Origin: Bacillota bacterium
GTDB taxonomy: Bacteria > Bacillota > Sulfobacillia > JAJYWN01
Length of the DNA stretch: 64,000 nt
NCBI GenBank assembly: GCA_021791495.1
Contig: JAJYWN010000023.1
Coordinates: 1 to 64,000, forward strand
Direction: 5' to 3'
The stretch's first letter is position 1; each line of letters begins with the position of its first letter. The notes beneath the pieces were generated by a model. The model saw only the letters and a program-made list of their open reading frames with translations. It was not told where the DNA came from and made no database searches. Below, in pieces: positions 59,218-64,000 of the stretch. The position numbers and the translations under genes are program-made.

Positions 59218-62200
59218 GCCGCCCCCTCCTGAAGGACGCGCTGCGCGAGATCCGTGCCACCCTGAGCCGGTTCATCGCCATCCTTGTCATCATCTTCATC
59301 GGCACGGCCTTTTTCGTCGGTATCAAGACCACCGGTCCGGACATGCGCGCCACGGCCGACCGGTACTTCAAAGATACCCATTTCATGGACTTCTACCTGC
59401 TCTCGACGGTCGGCTTCAACGATGCCGACGTCGCCGCCATCCGCGCCGCGGGAGGCGTCCGCGGCGTCATGCCCGCGTACTCGGTGGATGCCTTGACCAC
59501 CACCGGTGGGCATGATTCGGTGGTCCGGGTGATGTCGCTGCCGCTGTCCTCCAATACCGCCGACCCGGATTTCATCAACCAGCCCCATCTCATCAGCGGG
59601 CGTCTTCCGGAGAAACCGGGAGAGGCCCTGGTCGAACCTTACCGGTGGACGGGAAGGCAGGCGGCCCTGGGGAGCAAGGTGACCCTGCGCTCCGGGAACG
59701 ACGACGACCTCTCCGACTCCTTGGGCCGGACCGCGTTCACCGTGGTCGGCGTGGTGGAGTCGCCGCTTTACCTTTCCCACGACCGCGGCACGTCCACCAT
59801 CGGCAACGGTTCGGTCGAGTCTTTCCTGCTCATTCCGGACGCCGACTTCAAGATGCTTGCCTACACGGCGGTGTACGTGACCGCCGACCTGCCTGCGAAG
59901 GCCACGGCCTACAGTAAGGCCTATGACGACCAGATCGCCAAGGTGGAAGACGCCCTTACCGCCGTCGCCGACCGTCGGCAGGTGGAACGGCAGAACGAGA
60001 TCACCGCCGAGGCCACCGGCAAGATCGACGTCAAGCAAAAGGAGTATGACGCGGCGGCAGCGGACACGCGGGCCAAGCTGGATAACGCCGTGGCCCAGTT
60101 GAACCAAGGCAAACAGCAGTTGGTGGACGGCCGGGCCCAGTACGATACCCAGAAAAAGGCCTATGAGCAGGGCATTGCCGACGGCCAGGCCAAGCTCGAC
60201 GCCGCCCGAGCCCAGTTGAGTCAGGGTGAACAGGCTTATGCGGCGAACCTGGCGGCCCTCCAGGCGAAGGGGCTCCCTCTGGCCGCGGCCCAGCAGCAAC
60301 TGGCACCGGTGCTGGCGCAGTTGGACGCCTCCGCCGCCCAACTGGCGGACGGCGAGAAGGCGCTGGCTGCTCAGAAACAGCAGGGCGAGCAGGGGCTGGC
60401 GACGGCCGAGGCCAAGCTTGACTCCTCGGTGGCGCGGTTAGCGGCCTCGGAGCAGAACTATCTCGCCGGCCGCGCCACCGCCGAGAAGGAACTGGCGGAC
60501 GGGGCGGCGCAATTGGCCGACGCCCGGGCGAAACTGGCCGACCTGCCGAAAGTCACCTGGTACGTGCTGGGTCGCGACAAGAACTCGGGCTATGCGGAGT
60601 ACCAGAACGCAACCGAACGCATGGACGCCATCGCCCTGGTCTTCCCGGTGGTCTTCGTCCTGGTCGCCATCCTCATTTGTCTGACCAGCATGAGTCGCAT
60701 GGTTGAAGAACAGCGCGGCTTCATCGGCACCGCGAAAGCCCTTGGCTACAGCCGTGGCGCGGTCGCGGTGAAGTTCCTGCTCTACGGGTCCCTGGCCGCC
60801 GTTGCCGGTTGCGCGGCGGGTGTGGTCGTCGGCTTCTCCTTCATGCCCACCGCCATCTTCAAGGCGTATTCCATGCTGTTCACCCTGCCAAAGTTCATCC
60901 GGGTTTTCGACGTGCCCTTCGCTCTCGCCGCGCTGGCCGTCAGCCTGGCCGTGACCACCATCTCGGCCCTCTTCGTCTGCTACAGTGAACTGCAATCCCA
61001 CGCGGCGCACCTGCTGCGTCCGCGCGCGCCCAAGGCCGGCAAGCGGGTCTGGCTGGAACGGATCGGCTTCTTGTGGCGCCGGATGAGTTTCACCCAGAAA
61101 GTCACCGCGCGGAACCTGATCCGTTACCGCAGCCGCTTCTACATGACGGTCGTGGGCGTCGCCGGCTGCACCGCCTTGCTCCTCACCGGCCTTGGTCTCA
61201 ACGACGCCCTGCGCGACATCGGCACCAAACAGTTCGGGGAAATCCACGTCTATCAGATGTCCGTCGGCCTGAGGAACGACCTGACGTCAGCCGGATCCTC
61301 CAACGGGTCTGCGAGTGGGACGAATGACTCGGCCGCCGGCGGCTCCGCGGATCGTGCCAGCGGCCGCGCCGCCATCGTTCAGACCCTTGAAAGGCAACCG
61401 GGTTTCGCGGGCAGCGAAGAGTTCCTGGAGCGGAACATCGACGTTTCCTTCAACGGCAAGGAGAAGAGCTGTGGGCTCATCGTGCCGGCCGACACCGCGC
61501 GTATGAGCGACTTCATCCGGCTCCGCGACCGGGTCACCGGCCGGAGCGTGGGGCTGCCCGCCGATGCCGTGGTGCTGACCGAGAAGCTCGCCAGCCAGTT
61601 GGGCATCCACACCGGGGATTCGATCACCATCAAGAACGGCGACGAGAGGGAGGTCACGGCCAAGGTCGCGGACACGGCCGAGAACTACTTCTTACATTAC
61701 CTCTACATGTCACCCGTCCTCTACCAGCGGCTTTACGGTGAGGTGCCCGGCTATAACCAGATCAACGTCCGGCTGACCACGCCCTTGCCGGGCCAGCAAG
61801 AATCCAAGAAGGCCATCGTCCCGTTGGCGGGCGTCAGCGGGGTTGAGCTTATTGAGGAAAGCCAGGCCAGATTCCAGGACATCATCGACAGCATCAGCAC
61901 CGTCTTCCTCATCCTGACCATCGCGGCGGCGGCGCTGTCTTTCACCGTTCTCTACACGCTCACCACCATCAACATCAACGAGCGGCTGCGGGAAATCGCT
62001 ACTATCAAGGTTCTGGGCTTCCACGACCGCGAGGTGGCGGGGTTCGTCCTGCGCGAGAACCTGGTCCTGGCGCTGATCGGAGCGGCGGGCGGGCTCGTCT
62101 TCGGCACCTACCTGGCCCGCTTCATCATCGGCACCGCCGAAGTGGACATGGTGATGTTCGGCCGGGAGATCCATCCGCTGAGCTACGTCATGGCCGCCGC

Positions 62201-62294
62201 CCTGACTATGGTCTTCACCGGGCTGGTGAACCTGGTGATGCTACGGCCGCTGGCCAGGATCGACATGATCGAGGCGCTGAAGACGGTGGAGTGA
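59211..62294 (+). CDS. FtsX-like ABC transporter permease with long coiled-coil insert
   Basis: 1027-residue permease with two FtsX units. The first helix (FIAILVIIFIGTAFFVGI) near residue 20 is followed by an outer domain and a coiled coil of about 180 residues (about 265-445, rich in Ala, Gln, Leu and Asp), then three helices (about 470-590). A second outer domain (about 650-880) has a Ser/Gly/Asn-rich stretch near 690-720, and the last three helices end at residue 1015. This layout is known from Gram-positive permeases that work in lipid, peptide or envelope processes. The ATG at 59211 overlaps the ATPase stop. Substrate unknown. Confidence 0.93.
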   Translation: MVSRPLLKDALREIRATLSRFIAILVIIFIGTAFFVGIKTTGPDMRATADRYFKDTHFMDFYLLSTVGFNDADVAAIRAAGGVRGVMPAYSVDALTTTGGHDSVVRVMSLPLSSNTADPDFINQPHLISGRLPEKPGEALVEPYRWTGRQAALGSKVTLRSGNDDDLSDSLGRTAFTVVGVVESPLYLSHDRGTSTIGNGSVESFLLIPDADFKMLAYTAVYVTADLPAKATAYSKAYDDQIAKVEDALTAVADRRQVERQNEITAEATGKIDVKQKEYDAAAADTRAKLDNAVAQLNQGKQQLVDGRAQYDTQKKAYEQGIADGQAKLDAARAQLSQGEQAYAANLAALQAKGLPLAAAQQQLAPVLAQLDASAAQLADGEKALAAQKQQGEQGLATAEAKLDSSVARLAASEQNYLAGRATAEKELADGAAQLADARAKLADLPKVTWYVLGRDKNSGYAEYQNATERMDAIALVFPVVFVLVAILICLTSMSRMVEEQRGFIGTAKALGYSRGAVAVKFLLYGSLAAVAGCAAGVVVGFSFMPTAIFKAYSMLFTLPKFIRVFDVPFALAALAVSLAVTTISALFVCYSELQSHAAHLLRPRAPKAGKRVWLERIGFLWRRMSFTQKVTARNLIRYRSRFYMTVVGVAGCTALLLTGLGLNDALRDIGTKQFGEIHVYQMSVGLRNDLTSAGSSNGSASGTNDSAAGGSADRASGRAAIVQTLERQPGFAGSEEFLERNIDVSFNGKEKSCGLIVPADTARMSDFIRLRDRVTGRSVGLPADAVVLTEKLASQLGIHTGDSITIKNGDEREVTAKVADTAENYFLHYLYMSPVLYQRLYGEVPGYNQINVRLTTPLPGQQESKKAIVPLAGVSGVELIEESQARFQDIIDSISTVFLILTIAAAALSFTVLYTLTTININERLREIATIKVLGFHDREVAGFVLRENLVLALIGAAGGLVFGTYLARFIIGTAEVDMVMFGREIHPLSYVMAAALTMVFTGLVNLVMLRPLARIDMIEALKTVE

Positions 62295-62581
62295 GCTGCA
62301 TCTCCCATTGACCCTCCACCTTGATCCAAGCGCTATCCGCCTGCAGGTCGACGTCCGGTTCAGGCAAAGTGCCCGGATCGACCGGAACCACCTTGCGCCT
62401 GGAGCGACGCGTTTTGGCACCGGTTGACTCCCGATCCGTCAAGTGGCGCCCTCCTCTCCAGCAAACATGACACCGCATCTCACCATTCGGTTCCCGGAGG
62501 TGAACGGCTCTCCTCTGGCCAAGGCGGACTGTGATGCCGCCGGACGTGATATGATGGGTCACGAGGGAAGTGAGACGAGCC

Positions 62582-63013
62582 ATGGAACGTGCGGGTCCGG
62601 AGCCGGCCCAGAAACTCAAACTGATCCACGGGAATGCCACCGAGCTGGGCATCAAGGCTCACACCAACGTCGGCCTGATCGGAGCGCCCGAAGGTTTCGA
62701 GGCCAAGCTCACACCCCTTCCGGAAGGGGCGGTCTTGAGCCGGACCATGGAACGCCCCTACGACTTAGTGCTCTGGTTTCCCACCAGCCGCCAGGACTTG
62801 GAGGAGACTATCCGCCGTATGGCCGCCATTTCGGGGCGGGGCGGTCTCTGGGTGGTCTGGCCGAAGGCCTCCTCCAACGCCGCCTGCGATATCACCCAAC
62901 CTTTCGTCCGCCGGACCGGCCTGGCCGCCGGCCTGGTAGACTATAAGTTAGCGGCCATCGACGAGGTCTGGACGGGTCTCCGGTTCGCCCGTCGGGAACG
63001 GTCCAGGGTATAG
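62582..63013 (+). CDS. DUF3052 protein
   Basis: 143-residue protein. The signature IGAPEGFEAKLTPLPEG near residue 35, YDLVLWF near residue 60, and GGLWVVWPKASSNA near residue 87 are those of the DUF3052 family, which has no known function. The C-terminus ends VWTGLRFARR, as in relatives. Start choice is uncertain: the ATG at 62582 is 14 bases after GAGGG, while a GTG at 62570 is too close. The next gene follows 11 bases later, so they may be co-transcribed. Confidence 0.8.
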   Translation: MERAGPEPAQKLKLIHGNATELGIKAHTNVGLIGAPEGFEAKLTPLPEGAVLSRTMERPYDLVLWFPTSRQDLEETIRRMAAISGRGGLWVVWPKASSNAACDITQPFVRRTGLAAGLVDYKLAAIDEVWTGLRFARRERSRV

Positions 63014-63024
63014 TAAAGGTAACC

Positions 63025-64000
63025 ATGAGCGATACCGTAGACGCTAACGCAAAGAGCACTGCGAGCCCGGGCCTGCCGCGCCGCGCCCTGGGGCGCACCG
63101 GCATCGACCTTTCCATGCTCGGCTTCGGCGGCTTCCACTTGGTGGAGATTCCGGCTCGTGCCGCCGACCGGCTGCTCAACCGCTACCTGGACGAAGGCGG
63201 GAACTACCTTGAAACCGCCGCCTCTTACGGCGATGGTGCCTCGGAAGCGAAAATCGGGGCAGCTGTGGCGCACCGCCGGGCCGAGTATCACCTTGCCACC
63301 AAGACCACACAGCGTACCGCCGCCGGCGCGGCCCAGGACCTTGAGAACAGCCTGCGCCGCCTGCAGACCGACCATGTGGACGTCTTTTTCATGCACAGCG
63401 TCGGTACCCTGAAGGACCTGGAAGCCATCCTCGCCCCCGAAGGGGCCCTGGAAGCGGCGGTCCAGGCGCGGGCGGACGGCAAGACTCGCTTCATCGGCAT
63501 CACCGCCCACGGGCTGCCGGAGGCCCTCATCGGCGCCCTGGACGAGTACCCCTTCGACGTCCTGATGACCGGCATGAACTACTACGACCGTTTCAACTTC
63601 CCGGCGGTGGAGGCGTCCCTCATCCCCAAGGCCCAGAGGCTGGGCGCCGGTCTCCTCGCCATGAAACCCATCGCCGATGGGTTCCTGTGGCGTTCTGCCA
63701 CGGCCGCTTTCAGGTTTACCTGGGGCCTGCCCGTGACCGCCATCGTGGCCGGCATCAACACCGAGGAGCAACTGGCCGCCGACCTGAACTGGGCCCGGCG
63801 CTGGACGCCGATGACGGAGGCGGAGCGCGAGGACCTTTTCCGGAGCGCTCCCGAGTTGGGCACCTACGTCTGCCGCCAGTGCGGCGAATGCCTCCCCTGC
63901 GCCGCGGGCATCGACATCCCAAGGGTCTTCGAGCTGGAAGGTTGGTACGACCGCCAAATGCGGGACGGCGCCGTGCGCGACCCCGCCGAATACGGCATGC
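63025..64000 (+). CDS. Aldo/keto reductase with ferredoxin domain (truncated by window end)
   Basis: The ATG at 63025 opens a frame that runs to the window end, 325 codons. It has an aldo/keto reductase barrel (LGRTGIDLSMLGFGGFHL near residue 24, YLETAASYGDGASE near residue 66 with the catalytic tyrosine region, LATKTTQRTAAG near 91) and a C-terminal cluster motif YVCRQCGECLPCAAGIDIP near residue 287. It resembles the enzyme at 40689 in domain plan but not closely in sequence. GGTAACC precedes the start, a weak ribosome site; coupling to DUF3052 is possible. Confidence 0.9.
   Translation, partial: MSDTVDANAKSTASPGLPRRALGRTGIDLSMLGFGGFHLVEIPARAADRLLNRYLDEGGNYLETAASYGDGASEAKIGAAVAHRRAEYHLATKTTQRTAAGAAQDLENSLRRLQTDHVDVFFMHSVGTLKDLEAILAPEGALEAAVQARADGKTRFIGITAHGLPEALIGALDEYPFDVLMTGMNYYDRFNFPAVEASLIPKAQRLGAGLLAMKPIADGFLWRSATAAFRFTWGLPVTAIVAGINTEEQLAADLNWARRWTPMTEAEREDLFRSAPELGTYVCRQCGECLPCAAGIDIPRVFELEGWYDRQMRDGAVRDPAEYGM

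Noticed and set aside
62295-62581. Small gene between the FtsX permease and DUF3052
   Set aside because: Frames here are short, overlap the DUF3052 gene in other frames, and lack ribosome sites.

Overview
The window is a GC-rich bacterial chromosome segment, most likely from an anaerobic or facultative member of the Firmicutes (Bacillota). The clues are strong GGAGG-type ribosome sites paired with many GTG and TTG starts, a tetrahydrofolate riboswitch, DUF3870 and DUF438/hemerythrin proteins, split ADP-forming acyl-CoA synthetase genes and ferredoxin-dependent 2-oxoacid oxidoreductase genes. No rRNA, tRNA, CRISPR array, prophage or intact insertion sequence was found. Genus cannot be named from the sequence alone.

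Region 1 (1-22181) is one large catabolic island after the tail of an FTR1-type iron permease. It holds a class III aminotransferase, an amidohydrolase, a three-subunit molybdenum hydroxylase, a flavodoxin-like reductase, a complete Liv-type ABC importer, an IclR regulator, an M24 metallohydrolase, two opine-dehydrogenase-family enzymes, and a tightly packed set acdA-iorA-iorB-acdB. A coherent reading is uptake of an N-substituted amino acid or heterocyclic compound, cleavage to an amine and a 2-oxoacid, ferredoxin-linked oxidation to acyl-CoA, and ATP recovery by the ADP-forming synthetase. The substrate is not known and this is inference. Region 2 (22182-33900) is mixed: gene debris with a nucleotidyltransferase, a DUF1858/DUF438/hemerythrin/PAS sensor, an HD-GYP phosphodiesterase preceded by a 26-residue membrane peptide gene, a D-amino-acid transaminase, an AIR-synthase-like protein with DUF3870, an old-yellow-enzyme reductase, an ATP pyrophosphatase, a HicAB-like pair, and an SPFH/Arc pair.

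Region 3 (34000-41900) is central carbon metabolism: two-subunit class I fumarase, succinate dehydrogenase/fumarate reductase sdhCDAB, malic enzyme, and a ferredoxin-domain aldo/keto reductase. sucCD (49334-51437) belongs to the same pathway. Region 4 (42000-49000) has a decayed oligopeptide-transporter ATPase relic, a G-rich tract, a winged-helix/nuclease-like fusion, folC under a tetrahydrofolate riboswitch, and a very long secreted beta-propeller protein. Region 5 (51500-64000) holds an array of six phased near-palindromes, a TetR-ABC-2 exporter operon with its own promoter and operator, a CopG-like regulator, an ABC exporter broken by a one-base frameshift in a G run, a LolD/FtsX-type ABC pair, a DUF3052 protein and a second ferredoxin-domain aldo/keto reductase cut by the window end.

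The observations most worth following are the phased operator array, the fermentation island, the folC riboswitch with its Shine-Dalgarno-masking hairpin, the small peptide gene before the HD-GYP protein, and the winged-helix/nuclease fusion.
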